NCBI GenBank assembly: GCA_963580285.1
Contig: CAUZLF010000743.1
Location: forward strand, 86,814-150,813
Reading direction: 5' to 3'
Length of the DNA: 64,000 bases
DNA from: Lucinisca nassula
Taxonomy: Eukaryota; Mollusca; Bivalvia; Lucinida; Lucinidae
Shown here: in pieces, positions 1-12,772 of the stretch
Position numbering within the stretch: position 1 is the stretch's first letter
How the letters are laid out: each line of letters starts with the position of its first letter
Program-made: the position numbers and the translations under genes
Notes under the pieces: model-generated
What the model saw: the letters and a program-made list of their open reading frames with translations, nothing else
The model's database searches: none
Told to the model about the DNA's origin: nothing

Positions 1-2904
1 GGTGCAGCATGCTCTCCCAGGCCCGATCCTGGAATTCAAAGTGTGCAACATTATCTTTCAGGCCTCATCCTGCTACCCGATCGATGAGCATGCTCTCTGA
101 TGCCTGATCTTGGTATCCTACGGGCGCAGCATGCTCTAACAGGCCTGATCCTGGTATCCTACGGATGCAGCATGCTCTCCTAGGCCTTATCCCGGTTTCC
201 AACTAGCGCAGCATACTCTTCCAGGCCTGATCCTGGTATCCTACTGGTGCATCATTGGCTATCAGGCTTGACCCTGGTATCCTACGGGTGCATCTTGCTT
301 TCCCGGGCTTGATTCTGGTATCTTACTGGTACAGCATGGTCTTCCAAGTATGATCCTGTTATTTTGCTGGTGCAGCATAGTCTCCCAGGACTGATCTTGA
401 TAAACTACGGGTGCAGCAAGCTCTCACAGGCCTGATCAATGTATCCCACTGGTGCAGCATGGTCACTCAGGCTTGAGCATGTATGCTGCGGTTGCAGCAT
501 ACTCTCCCAGGCCTGATGCAGGTATCATACTGGTGCGGCATTTTCCCTCAGGCCTGACCCAGATATCCTACGGATGCAGTATGCTCTCCCAGGCCTGATC
601 TAGGTATCCCCCCGGTGCAAAGTGGTCTCTCAGGCATGACACTGGTGTGGCATGCTCTCCCAGGCCCGATGCTGGTATCCTACGGGTGCAGCATGATCTC
701 CAAGACATGTTTTCTCCGGCTTGAACCTGGTATTCTACGGGTGTAGAACGCTGTCCTAGGCCTTATCCTAGTACCATGGTCTCTCAGGCCTAATCCTCGT
801 ACCCTACAGGTGCAGCATGCCCTCCCAGGCCTAATCCTGGTATCCTACTGGTGCCGCATGGTATTACAGACCAGCTCCTGGTATCCTAGTGCTGCAGCAT
901 GGTCTCTCAGACTTGACTCTGGTATCCTACTGGTGCAGCACACTCTCATAGGCCTGATCCTTGTATCCTATGGGTGCTGCATGCTCTCCCAGGCCTGATC
1001 CTGGTAGTCTATGGATACGGCATGGTCTCTTAGGCCTGATCCTGGTATCCTTCGGGTGCAGCATATCTCCCAGGCCTGATCCTGATATCCTACGCGAGCA
1101 GCATGGTCTCTCATGCCCGATCCTGGTATCCTGCGGGTGCAGCATGCTCCCCTAAGCCTGATTCTGGTATCCTACTTGTGCAGCATGGTCTCCCAGACCT
1201 GATCTGCACCTAAGATGCAGCATGCTCGTCAAGGTATGATCCTGGTATCCTAAGGATGCAGCATGATTCCCAGGCCTGATCAGATTATCCTACGGGATGA
1301 GGCATGCTCTCCCAGACCTGAACCTACGTATCCTACGCATGCAGCATCGTCCCTAAAGCCTGTAGCTGGTATCCTACGGGTACAGCATGCTCTCTGAGAC
1401 CTAATCCTGATATCCTACGGGTGCATCATGGTCTCTCAGGCCTGAAGGGATGCAGCATGCGCTCCTAGGCCTGGTCCTGGTATCCTACTGGTGCAGCCTG
1501 ATCCAGGTATCCTTCGGTGCAGCATGATGCACCAGGCCTGATCCAGGTATCCTGTTGGAGTGACATGGTCTCCGAGGCTTTATCATGGTATCCTTCTGGT
1601 GCAGCAGTCTTTCATAGGCCACATCCTGGTATCCTACGTGCGCAACATGCTCTCCCAGGCCTGACCTTTGTATCTTAAGGGTGACACATGGTCTCTCTTG
1701 TCTGATCCTGGTACCCTTTGGGTGCAGCATACTCACCCAGGCCTGATCCTGGTAGCATAAGAGTGCAGCATGGTCTCCCTGGGCTGATTCTGGTATCATA
1801 TTGGTGCAGCATGACCTGATCCTGGTATCCTACTGCAGCATGCTCTCTCAGGCTTGATAATGGTTTTCTACTGCTGCAGCATAATCTCTCAGATTTGACA
1901 CCTGAGAGACCATGCTGCACCAGTAGAATCATGCTGCAAGAGTTGGATACCAGGAACAGGCCTGGCAGAGCATGTTGCATCCTTATAATACCAGGATCAG
2001 GCTGATTCTGGTATCCTACGGAAGCAGCATGCTCTCACAGGTCTAATCCTGGTATCCTACGCGTGCTGCATTGTCTTCAGGGCTGATTCTGGTATCCTAC
2101 AGGTGCAGCATGCTCTTTCCAGCGTGATCCAGGTATCCTACTGATGCAGCATGCTCTCTCAAGCTTGACTCTGGAATCCTTCAGTTACAGCATGCTGTCC
2201 CAGACCTGATCCTGGTTTCCTACGGGCGCAGCATGGTCTCTCGGGCCTGATACTGGTATCCTATGGGTGCAGCATTCTCTCCCATGCCTGATCCTGGTAT
2301 CCTACTGGTGCAGCATGGTCTCTACGGCCAGATCCTGGTATTCTACGGGTGCAGCATGCTCTCCTTGGCCTATCATATGTATCCTTCTGGTGCAGTCTGG
2401 TCGCTCAGGCCCGACCCTGATACCCTACGGATGCATACTGTTCTCCCAGGCCCAATCCAGGTATCCTACGGGTGCAGCACGGTCTCTCAAGCTTGATCCT
2501 GGTATCCTACGGGCAGAGCATGTTCTTCCAGGCCTGATCTTGCTATCCTCCGTGTGCTGTATGGTCTCTCATGCCTTATCTTGGTATTCTACTGGACATT
2601 ATGCTCTCCCGGGCTTGATCCTGGTACCCTCAAGATGCAACATGGTCCCTCTGGCCTGATCCTGGTATCTTACGTGTGCAGCATGCTCTCCCAGGTCTGA
2701 TCCTGGTATACTAAGTGCAGCATGTTCTCCCAGGCCTGATTCTGCTATCCTACGGGCGCAGCATGGTCTCTCAGGCCTGATCCTGGTATCCTACCATTTA
2801 AGCATGCTCTCCTATGCTTGATCCTGATATCCTTCTGGTGCAGCATGCCCTCCCAGGCCTTACCCTGGTATCCGACGGGTGCAGTATACTCTCTCAGGCT
2901 CTCT
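1..2904. repeat. Satellite A, 41-bp tandem monomer, first block
   Basis: Tandem array of a 41-base monomer that reads approximately CCTGATCCTGGTATCCTACG followed by GGTGCAGCATGCTCTCCCAGG. Two variants tend to alternate: one with CATGCTCTCCCAGG and one with CATGGTCTCTCAGG, so the local repeat is often about 82 bp. Neighbouring start points such as 1035, 1075 and 1116 show the 40-41-base step. Because 41 is not a multiple of three, open frames here are by-products of a stop-poor repeat and are not genes. Single-base indels and substitutions are frequent, so this block is old compared with the duplicated part at 4.7-10.9 kb. Confidence 0.95.
1899..1995 (-). repeat. Inverted satellite A segment
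   Basis: About two monomers lie in reverse orientation: the + strand here reads GAGAGACCATGCTGCACCAG and later ATACCAGGATCAGGC, the reverse complement of the normal monomer. The left junction, CTCTCAGATTTGACACCTGAGAG, folds back on itself. Similar inverted segments recur at 3652, 6449, 9629, 11089 and 16729. Confidence 0.85.
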
Positions 2905-3562
2905 CACGGTTGGCAACTTTGCTTCCCTCCTTAATTGCACGCCGGTTGGCCAGGCCTCAGATTCTATGACGGTTCCAACGTAAAGGCTTATTGAGAATTA
3001 GAGAGATCTATTTCAAGGTAATGTTGGTTGGTGCCTGATGCTCTGTCTCTGGTCGGGCCCATCGGAGTCTAACTGTTGGTTTTCTTTTGCTCCAGCATTT
3101 CAGTTGTTTCTTGCTGTCGAGTCCTTACCGTTGTCTCACCTCTGTGGTTCTTTGATAATGTGTGTTCACGGAGATGTTGCACTGATGAGTTAGGAGGCCT
3201 TCATGTGGACTGAACAAATTATTTGTCTAAATCGCAACGGAAGTAAGGGCGAGGATTGTGGCCACGTAAAATCGATTTAAGCCCCCAGTGGAAATCTTTC
3301 CACTGACCGTTCCAAGGCGGTTCTTGTGTGGCGGTTTATTTATGTTGTTTTTGTTACTTACTGTGTGTATCACTTGTGTCTGTTTATTTTGGATGGCCAT
3401 ATGGCCATTTTGTGGGAAAGTAACTATCCTTATGGCCTTCCTTTGTTTGGGTTTCCATTATGGTCTGGTCGCTTAATGTTTGTGTTTCTTTCCCTTTGGT
3501 GTCTTTGATGGGTGGAGTAAGTTAATTGTATCGATTCCTGATCTTTGTTTTACTTCTACTTT
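2905..3562 (+). mobile_element. Penelope-like 3' region, copy T1
   Basis: A ~658-bp non-satellite insert in satA. It starts with the sequence that encodes the reverse transcriptase C-terminus in other copies (GGTTGGCAACTTTGC; the frame reads roughly NFASLFNC..PVG) and runs through a long 3' untranslated region to the end motif ACTTCTACTTTG. The same sequence occurs directly downstream of reverse transcriptase coding sequence at 49.5-49.9 kb and, on the minus strand, at 36.6-37.1 kb. This copy is therefore a 5'-truncated retrocopy. Two overlapping 60-aa frames (3288-3508) are leucine/phenylalanine-rich artefacts of the UTR. Confidence 0.8.
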
Positions 3563-3651
3563 GATCCTTGTATTCTACGGGTGCAGCTTGCTCTTTCGGG
3601 CCTGATGCTGGTATCCTACTGGTGCAGCATGGTCTCTCAGTATTGACTTCT

Positions 3652-3733
3652 GTGAGACCATGCTGCACAAGTAGGATCATACTGCACCAGTAGGATAACA
3701 GGATATTACTGCAACCTTAGGGTACCAGATCAG
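3652..3733 (-). repeat. Inverted satellite A segment
   Basis: Reverse-oriented monomers beginning GAGACCATGCTGCACAAG and ending where the forward motif GGCTGATCCTGGTATCC resumes. Same junction type as at 1899 and 6449. Confidence 0.8.
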
Positions 3734-4728
3734 GCTGATCCTGGTATCCTACGGAAGCAACATGTTCACACATGCCTAATCGTGGTATCCTACGCGTACC
3801 GAATGGTCCCTCAGGCCAAATACTGGTATCTTACGGATACAGCATGTTCTCCCCAGCCTGACCCAGCTATCCTACGGATGCAGCATGGTATCTCAAGCTT
3901 GACTCTGGAATCCTACAGGTACATTATGCTGTCCTAGACCTAATCATGGCATCCTTCGTGCGCAGCATGGTCTCTCAGGCCTGATACGGATATCCTATGG
4001 GTACAAGATTATCTCCCAGGCTTGCTCCTGGTATCCTTTTGGTGCAGCATTGTCTAGCAGGCCTGATTCAGGTATCCTACGGGTGCAGCATGGTCCCTCA
4101 GGCCTGATCCTGGTATCTCACTGGTGCAGCATAGTCTCGCAGGCCTTATACATGTATCCTACGGGTGCAGCGTGGTCTCCCAGGCCGGATCCAGGTTTCC
4201 TGCTGGTGCAGCATGGTATCTCAAGCTTGAAACTGATACCCTGCGGGTGCGGCCTGCTATCCCAGTCCTGAGCCTGGTATCCCACGGTTCAGCATAATCT
4301 CCCAGGCCCGATCCTGTTATCCTTCTGGTGCAGCATGCTCTCCCAGGCCTGATCTTCCATACTGTGTTTGCTGCATGCTATCCCACGCCTGATCCTGGTA
4401 TCCTACTGATCTTCCATACTGTGGTTGCAGCATGCTCTCACAGGTAAAATCCTGGTGTCGTATGGGTGCAGCATGCTCGCCAATGCCTGATGCAGGTATC
4501 CTTGCAGCAATGTATCCCAGGTCTGATCCTGGTATCGCACTGGTGCAGCATGGCCTCCTATCGTCTTGACACTGGTATCCAACGGGTGCAGCATGCTCTC
4601 TTTGGCAAGAAACTGATATCCTACGTGTGCAGCATGCTCTCCCAGGCTTGACCCTTGTGACCTACCGTCAGCAACATGGTCTCCCATGCCTGATCGTAGT
4701 ATCCTACGGATGCAGCATGCTTTCCCAG

Positions 4729-7700
4729 GCCTGATCCAGGTACCCTACTGGAGCAGCACGCTCATCCACGCCAGATCCTAGTATCCTACTGGTGCAGCAT
4801 GGTCTCTCAGGCTTGACCTGGTATCCTCCAACTGTAACATCTCTCCAAAGCCTGATCCTGGTCTTCTACTGGTGCAGCATAACCTCCCAAGCATGTTATT
4901 TCAGTCTTGATCCCGGTATACTACGGGTGCAGCATGCTCCCAGGTCTGATCTTGGCATCCTAATGGTGCCGCATGCTTTCCGTATCATACCGATGCAGCA
5001 TGGTCTCCAAGACCTCATCAAGATATCCTACGGGTGCAGCATGCTACTTCAGGCCTGATCCAGGTATTCTTCTAGTGCAACATGGTCTCTTAATCTTGAC
5101 CCTGGTATCTTAAGGGTGTAGCATGCTCCCTCAGGCCTGATCCTGGTATCCTACGGGTGCAGCGTGAGCTCCTAGACATAGTCTCTCCGGCTTGACCCGG
5201 GTACCCTACGTGTTTAAAACACTGTCCTAGTCCTGATTCTGGTATGCTACGGTTGCAGCATGGTCTCTCAGGCCCGATCCTCGTATCCTACGGATGCAGC
5301 ATTCTCTCCAAACCTGATCCTGGAATCTTGCTGATGCCGCATGCACTCCAGACCAGATCCTGGTATCTTAGAGATGCAGCATGGTCTCTCAGACTTGACT
5401 CTTGTATCCTACTGGGGCAGCACGCTCTCCCATGCCCGATCCTTGTATTCTCCGGTTCAGCATGCTCTCCTAGGCCTGATCCTGGTATTCTATGGATGAA
5501 GCATGGTCTCTCAGGCCTGATCCTACTATCCTATGGGTGCAGCATGCTCTCCCAGGCCTGATCCTGTTAGCCTACGGGTACAGCATGCTTAGTCAGGCCT
5601 GATACTGGCATCCTACGTGGGCAGCATGGTCGCTCATGCCTGATCCTGGAATCATTCGGATGCAGCATGCTCTCCCAGGCCTGATCCTGGTATCCAACTT
5701 GTTCAGCATGGTCTCACAGACCTGATCCTGGTATCCTACATATGCAGCATGCTCGTCCAGGCCTGATCATGGCACCCTTATGATGCAGCATGCTCTCCAA
5801 GGCCTGATCGGATTATCCTACGGGAAGAGGCATGCTCTCCAAGGCCTGATCCTACGTATCCTACGCGTGCAGCATCGTCCCTCAGACCTGATCCTGGTAT
5901 CTTACGGGTATAACATGCCCTCCCAGACCTAATCCTGGTATCCGACTGGTGGAGCATGGTCTCTCAGGCCTGATCTTGGAATCCTAGGGGTGAAGCATGC
6001 GCTCCCAGCCCTGATCCTGGTATCCTACTGGTGCAGCATGGTTTCGCAGGCCTGTTCCAGGTATCCTTCAGGTGCAGCAGGGTCTACCAGGCCTGATCCA
6101 GGTACCCTAGCAGTATGACATGGTCTCTCAGGCTTGACCATGGTATCCTACTGGTTATGCATGCTCTCCCAGGCCTGATCCTCGTATCTTACGGTCGCAG
6201 CATGCTCTTCCAGGCCTAATCTTGGTATCCTAAGGGTGCCGCATGGTCTGTCTTGCCTGATCCTGGTATCCTACGGGTGCAGCATGCTCACGCAGGCCTT
6301 ATCCTAATACCTGAGGGTGCAGCATACTTTCCCTGGCCTGATCCTAGTATCGTATGAGTGCAGGATGGTCTCTCAGGCCTGTTCCTTGTATCCTTCCTCT
6401 GAGGCTTGATACTGGTATCCTAGTGGCGCAACATGGTCTCTCAGAATTGATACCTGAGAGACAATGCTGCACCAGTAGGATCATGCTGCAAGAGTAGGAT
6501 ACCAGGATCGGGATTTGGAGAGCAGGCCGCGCCCGTAGGATAACAGGATCAGGCTGATCCTTGTAACCCTTCGGGAGCGGTATGCTCGCATATGCCTAAT
6601 CCTGGAATACTTCGCGTGCAGCATGGTTCCTCAGGCCTTATCCTTGTATCCTACGAGTGCAGCATGTTCTCCCAAGCTAGATCCTGATATCCTACGGGTG
6701 CAGCATGCTCTCTCAAGCTATACCCTGCTATAATACGGGTAAAGCCTGCTCCTCCAGGCCTAGTCATTGTATCCAACGAGTGCAGCATGGTATCTCACGC
6801 CTGATCCTGGAATCCTACTGCGGCAACATGATCTCCAGAGTCTGATCCTGGTATCCTACGGGTGCAGCATGATCTCCCAGATCTGATCCCGGTAACCTAT
6901 AGTTGCCGCATGGTCTCGCTGGCCTGATCCTGGTATCCTATTGCGGCAGCATGCTCTCTCAGGATTGATCCTGGTATCCTAAAGTTACCACATGGTCTCT
7001 CTGACCTGATCCTGGTATCCTACGGGTGAAGCATGCTCTGCCAGGTCTGAACCTGGTAGCCTTAGGGGGGAAGCATGCTCTCCCAAGCCTAATCCTGTTA
7101 TCCTACGGGTGAAGCATGGTCTCTCATGCCTTATCCTGGTAGTCAATTAATTCAGCATGCTCTCCTATATTTGATCCTAGTATCTTACGGGTACAGCATT
7201 CTCTCCCAGGCCTGATTCTGGTATCTTACTGGTGCAGCATGGTCTCGCAGGCCTGATCCAGGTATCCTACTGGTGCAGCATGGTCCCTCAGACCTGATCC
7301 TGGTATCTCACTGGTGCAGCATGGTCTCGCAGGCCTTATCCATGTATACTAAGGTTGCAGCTTGGTCTCCAAGGCCGGATCCTGGTATCCTAAGCGTGCA
7401 GCATGCTTTCCAGAGCCTCATTCATGTATCTTTCTGCTGCAGCATGGTCTCACAAGCTTGTCCCTGGTATCTTACGGGTACATCCTGCTCTCCCAGGCCT
7501 GGGCCTTGTATCCTACGGTTGCAGCATGCTATCCCCAGCCTGATCAAGGTATCCTACGGGTGCAGCATGGTCTTTCAACCTTAATCCTGATATCGTACGG
7601 ATACAGCTTGCTCTTCCAGGCCTGATCCTGCAATCCTACGGGTACAGCATGGCCTCTCATGCCTGATACGGGTATCCTCCTTGGGCAGGATGCTCACCCG

Positions 7701-7907
7701 GGATTGATCCTCGTATCCTTAAGATGCAGCATGGTCTCTTTGGCCTGATCCTGGTATCCTACGGGTGCAGCATGCTCTCCCGGGTCTGATCCTGGTATCC
7801 TAAGGGTGCAGCATGCTCTCCGAGGCCTGATCATGTTATCCTACGGCTCCAACATGGTCTCTCTGGCTTGTTCTAGGTATCCTACTGTTTCAGCATGCTC
7901 TCCCAGG
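4729..7907. repeat. Satellite A higher-order repeat, copy 1 (~3.18 kb)
   Basis: Marker words shared with copy 2 fix the period. CAACTGTAACATCTCTCC is at 4829 and 8007 (3178 apart), and CAAGAGTAGGATACCAGG is at 6489 and 9668 (3179 apart). By eye the copies differ at only a few positions per 60-base line, far less than neighbouring monomers differ from one another. This shows amplification of a ~77-monomer block as one unit. Confidence 0.88.
6449..6552 (-). repeat. Inverted satellite A segment in HOR copy 1
   Basis: Monomers in reverse orientation (GAGAGACAATGCTGCACCAG, then AGGATACCAGGATCGGG). The left boundary is a near-palindrome, GGTCTCTCAGAATTGATACC followed by TGAGAGAC. Its counterpart in HOR copy 2 is at 9629. 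Confidence 0.85.
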
Positions 7908-10900
7908 CCTGATCCTGGTACCCTACTGGAGCAGCACGCTCACCCACGCCAGATCCTAGTTCCCTGCTGGTGCAGCATGGTCTCTCATGCTTGACCTGGT
8001 ATCCTCCAACTGTAACATCTCTCCAAAGCCTGATCCTGGTATCCTACGGGTGCAGCATACGCTCCCAAGCATGTTCTTTCAGTCTTGACCCCGGATACTA
8101 CGGGTGCAGCCTGCTTCCAGGTCTGATCTTGGCATCCTAAGAATGCCGCATGCTCTCCGTATCATACCGATGCAGCATGGTCTCCAAGACCTCATCCAGA
8201 TATCCTAAGGGTGCAGCATGCTCCACCAGGCCTGATCCAGGTAATCTTCTGGTACAACATGGTCTCTCACTCTTGACCTTGGTATCTTAAGGGTGTAGCA
8301 TACTCTACCAGGCCTGATCCTGGTATCCTACGGGTGCATTATGATCTCCTAGACATAGTCTCCCCGGCTTGACCCTGGTACCCTACGTGTTTAGAACACT
8401 GTCCTAGGCCTGATCCTGGTATGCTACGGTTGCAGCATGGTCTCTCAGGCCCGATCCTCGTATCCTACGAATGCAGCATTCTCTCCCAAACCTGATCCTG
8501 GTATCTTGCTGATGCCGCATGCACTCCAGACCAGATCCTGGTATCTCAGAGATGCAGCATGATCTCTCAGACTTGACTTTTGTATCCTACTGGGGCAGCA
8601 CGCTCTCCCATGCCTGATCTTTGTAACCTACGGGTGAAGCATGCTCTCCCAGGCCTGACCCTGGTATTCTATGGATGCAGCATGGTCTCTCAGGCCTGAT
8701 CCTACTATCCTATGGGTGCAGCATGCTCTCCCAGGCCTGATCCTGTTAGCCTACGGGTACAGCATGCTCAGTCAGGCCTGATACTGGCATCCTACGTGGG
8801 CAGCATGGTCGCTCATGCCTGATCCTGGAATCAATCGGGTGCAACATGCTCTCCAAGGCCTGATCCTGGTATCCAACTTGTTCAGCATGGTCTCACAGAC
8901 CTGATCCTGGTATCCTACATATGCAACATGCTCGTCCAGGCCTGATCCTGGCATTATTATGATGCAGCATGCTCTCCAAGGCCTGATCTGATTATCCTAC
9001 GGGAAGAGGCATGCTCTCCAAGGCCTGATCCTACGTATCCTACGCGTGCAGCATCGTCCCTCAGACCTGATCCTGCTATCCTATGGTTACAACATGCTCT
9101 CCCAGACCTAATCCTGGTATCCCACTGGTGGAGCATGGTCTCTCAGGCTTGATCTTGGAATCCTTGGGGTGAAGCATGCGCTCCCAGCCCTGATCCTGGT
9201 ATCCTACTGGCGCAGCATGGTTTCGCAGGCCTGTTCCAGGTAACCTTCAGGTGCAGCATGGTCTACCAGGCCTGATCCAGGTATCCTAGCGGTATGACAT
9301 GGTCTCTCAGGCTTGACCATGATATCCTACTGGTTATGCATGCTCTCCCAGGCCTGATCCTCGTATCCTACGGGTGCAGCATGCTCTTCCAGGCCTGATC
9401 TTGGTATCCTAAGGGTGCCGCATGGTCTGTCTTGCCTGATCCTGGTATCCTACGGGTGCAGCATGCTCACACATGCCTGATCCTAATACCTGAGGTTGCA
9501 GCATGCTTTCCCTGTCTTGATCCTAGTATCCTATAGGTGCAGCATGGTCTCCCAGGCCTGTTCCTTGTATCATTCCTCCGAGGCTTGATACTGGCATCCT
9601 AGTGGCGCAACATGGTCTCTCAGGATTGATTCCTGAGAGACAATCCTGCGCCAGTAGGATCATGCTGCAAGAGTAGGATACCAGGATCGGGACTAGGAAA
9701 GCATGCCGCGCCCGTAGGATAACCGGATCAGGCTGATCCTTGTAACCCTTCGGGAGCGGTATGCTCGCATAGGCCTAATCCTGGAATGCTACGCGTGCAG
9801 CATGGTTCCTCAGGCCTGATCCTTGTATCCTCCGAGTGCAGCATGTTCTCCCAAGCCAGATCCTGGTATACTACGGGTGTAGCATGCTCTCCCAGGCCTG
9901 ATCCCGGTAACCTATAGTTGCCGCATGGTCTCGCTGGCCTGATCCTGGTATCCTATTGCGCAGCATGCTCTCCCAGGCGTGATCCTGGTATCCTAAAGTT
10001 ACCGCATGGTCCCTCTGACCTGATCCTCGTATCATACGGGTGAAGCATGCTCTGCCAGGTCTGATCCTGGTAGCCTTAGGGGGGCAGCATGCTCTCCCAA
10101 GCCGGATCCTGTTATCCTACGGGTGAAGCATGGTCTCTCATGCCTTATCCTGATAGTCAATTAATTAAGCATGCTCTCCTATACTTGATCCTAGTATCTT
10201 ACGGTTGCAGCATTCTCTCCCAGGCCTGATTCTGGTATCCTACTGGTGCAGCATGTTCTCGCAGGCCTGATCCAGGTATCCTACGGGTGCAGCATGGTCC
10301 CTCAGACCTGATCCTGGTATCTCACTTGTGCAGCATGGTCTCGCAGGCCTTATCCATGTATACTAAGGGTGCAGCTTGGTCTCCAAGGCCGGATCCTGGT
10401 ATCCTACGCGTGCAGCATGCTCTCCAGAGCCTCATTCATGTATCTTTCTGCTGCAGCATGGTCTCACAGGCTTGACCCTGGAATCTTACGGGTACATCCT
10501 GCTCTCCCAGGCCTGGGCCTTGTATCCTGCGGGTGCAGCATGCTATCCCAAGCCTGATCAAGGTATCCTACGGGTGCAGCATGGACTTTCAAGCCTAATC
10601 CTGGTATCGTACGGATACAGCACGCTCTTCCAGGCCTGATCCTGCAATCCTACGGGTACAGCATGACCTTTCATGCCTTATACGGGTATCCTCCTTGGGC
10701 AGGATGCTCACCCGGGCTTGATCCTGGTCTTCTTAAGATGCAGCATGGTCTGGCTGGCCTGATCCTGGTATCCTACGAGTGCAGCATGCTCTCCCGGGTC
10801 TGATCCTGGTATCCTAAGGGTGCAGCATGCTCTCCTAGGCCTGATCCTGATATCCTACAGCTGCAACATGGTCTCTCTGGCATGATCCAGGTATCCTACT

Positions 10901-10921
10901 GTTTCAGCATGCTTTCCCAGG
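7908..10921. repeat. Satellite A higher-order repeat, copy 2 (~3.01 kb)
   Basis: Second tandem copy of the unit at 4729-7907. The offset is 3178-3179 until about 9880. After that it falls to about 3014 (CCTCAGACCTGATCCTGG region, 7281 versus 10295). Copy 2 has therefore lost roughly 165 bp, or four monomers, corresponding to about 6700-6865 of copy 1. Loss of a whole number of monomers points to unequal exchange or slippage. Confidence 0.85.
9629..9732 (-). repeat. Inverted satellite A segment in HOR copy 2
   Basis: Counterpart of the segment at 6449. The left junction, TCTCTCAGGATTGATTCCTG then AGAGA, is a perfect 10-11-base hairpin arm pair with a 4-base loop. Confidence 0.85.
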
Positions 10922-11088
10922 CTTGGTCCTGGTATCCTTCTGGTGCAGCATGCTCTCCCAGGCCTTATCCTGTATCCGACGGGTGCAGCATACTCTCTCA
11001 TGCCTTATCCTGGTATCCTACGGGTGTAGCCTGCTCTCCAAGGCCTGATGCTGGTATCCTACTGGTGCAACATGGTCTCGCAGGACTT

Positions 11089-11153
11089 CCTAGAGACCAT
11101 GCTGCACAAGTAGGTTCATGATTGACCAGTAGGATACCAGGATCATGCTGCAA
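11089..11153 (-). repeat. Inverted satellite A segment
   Basis: Short reverse-oriented stretch (AGAGACCATGCTGCACAAG ... ATACCAGGATCATG) before forward monomers resume with CTGGTATCC. Confidence 0.75.
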
Positions 11154-11174
11154 ACTGGTATCCTTCTGAAGCAG

Positions 11175-11318
11175 CCCCGGTGTAAATGGGTAGCAGTGCT
11201 GTAATAGTCACTGCCTCTCTCTCGCGCGCGTGAAAAACATCCGGAATGAGTGTTCGAGAGCGATTAAATAAGCTTGAAGCTTCCCTCGCAATCGAACTAA
11301 AATAAATTAGTATAAACT
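11175..11318. mobile_element. 144-bp insertion in satellite A with 6-bp target duplication
   Basis: Non-satellite sequence starting CCCCGGTGTAAATGGG and ending AATTAGTATAAACT. It is flanked by AAGCAG on both sides (11169-11174 and 11319-11324), consistent with a target-site duplication. It contains a CTCTCTCTCGCGCGCG tract and a short inverted repeat, AAGCTTGAAGCTT. The family is not recognised; it could be a short retroposon or the truncated end of a longer element. Confidence 0.6.
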
Positions 11319-12269
11319 AAGCAGCATGCTCTCACATGCTTGATCCTGGTATCATTGGTGTGCCGAATGATCTCTCTTCTGGTATCCTATGGGTATAACA
11401 TGCTCTCTCCAGCCTGATCCATGTATCCTACGGGTGCGGCATGGTCTCTCAAACTTGACCCTGGAATCCTACATGTAAACCATGCTGTCCCAGACCTCAT
11501 CATGGTATCCTACGGGCACAGCATGGTCTTTCAGGCCTGATCCTGGTATCCTACTGGTGCAGCATGGTCTCCCAGGCCTGATCAGTTATCCTTATGGTGC
11601 AGCATGGTCCCTTAGGCCTGATCCTGGTATCTCACTGGTGTGACATGGTCTCGCAGGCCTTATCCATGTATCACACGGGTGCAGCCTGCTCTCCCAGACC
11701 TGAGCCTGGTATCCTTCTGGTGAGGCATGCTCTCCCGGGCCTGATCCTCCATACTGTGGTTGCAGCATGCTTCCCCAGGCCTAGTAGCCTACAAATGCAG
11801 CATGATCTCACATGCTGATACTGGTGCCCTACGGGTGCAGCATGCTCTCCCATGCCTGATGCAGGCATCCTTCGTCTGCACCATAGTCTCCCAGGCCTGA
11901 ACCTGGTATACTACTGGTGCAGCATCGTCTTGGCACTGGTATCAGACGGGTGCAGGTTGCCTCCCTATGCCAAATCCTGATACCCTAAGGATGCAGCATG
12001 CTCTCCCAGGCTTGACGCCGGTATCCTGGCGCCAGCAGCATGCTCTCCCAGGCCTGAACCTAGTATCCTACGGGTGCAGCACGCATTCCTAGGCCTGATC
12101 CAGGTACCCTACTGGTGAAGCACAAGGCCAGATCCGGTATCCTGCTGGTGTAGCATGGTCGCTCAGACTTGTCCCTGGTATTCAACAGGCTCTCGCAAGC
12201 TTAATTCCGGTATCTTACGGGTGCAACATGTTCTCCCAGGCTTGATCCTGGTATCCTACGGGTGCAGTC

Positions 12270-12772
12270 GGCTCATCGGAGTCTAACTGTTGGTTTTCTT
12301 TTGCTCCAGCATTTCAGTGGTTTCTTGCTGTCGAGTCCTCACCGTTGTCTCACCTCTGTGGTTCTTCGATTTCTGTGTTCACGGAGATGTTACACTGATG
12401 AGTTAGGAGGCCTTCATGCGGACTGAACTAATTATTTGTCTAAATCGCGACGGAAGTAAGGGCGAGGATTGTGGCCACGTAAAATCGATTTAAGCCCCCC
12501 AGTGGAAATCTTCCACTGACCGTTCCAAGGCGGCTCTTCTGTGGCGATTTATTTATGTTGTTGTTTGTTACTTACTGTGTGTATCACTTGTGTCTTTTGA
12601 TTTTGGATGGCCATATGGCCATTTTGTGGGAAAGCAACTGTCCATATGGCCTTCTTTTGTTTAGGTTTCCATTATGGTCTGGTCGCTTAATGTTTGTATT
12701 TCTTTCCCTTTGGTGTCTTTTATGGATGGAGTAAGTTAATTGTATCAATTCCTGATCTTTGTTTTACTTCTA
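12270..12772 (+). mobile_element. Penelope-like 3' region, copy T2 (5' truncated)
   Basis: Same 3' region as T1, beginning further downstream at TCATCGGAGTCTAACTG and ending at CTTCTAC, inserted in satA. The different 5' truncation point and the shared 3' end are typical of target-primed reverse transcription. Confidence 0.8.

Larger units (their letters stand above)
3563..12269. repeat. Satellite A, second block with higher-order repeats
   Basis: Continuation of the 41-bp satellite. It contains two tandem copies of a ~3.18-kb higher-order unit, three of the inverted segments, and one 144-bp non-satellite insertion at 11175-11318. Outside the two higher-order copies the monomers are more diverged. 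Nothing resembling a gene is visible. Confidence 0.95.

Noticed and set aside
2267..2659. A 130-aa open frame and many 60-105-aa frames in the first 16 kb with repeated LILVSYGCSMLSQA-like peptides
   Set aside because: They are translations of the 41-bp satellite in rotating frames. The monomer length is not divisible by three, and similar frames occur on both strands, so they are not genes.
3180..3230. CTGATGAG in the Penelope-like 3' region as a hammerhead ribozyme
   Set aside because: The word is present (also at 12400, 33725, 36975 and 51300), but no GAAA follows at the right distance (CTGAAC instead), and stems I and II do not pair.
3288..3508. Two overlapping 60-aa hydrophobic frames, also seen at 36.7, 49.7 and 58.2 kb
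   Set aside because: They lie in the untranslated 3' region of the Penelope-like element, occur in alternate frames and are broken in other copies.
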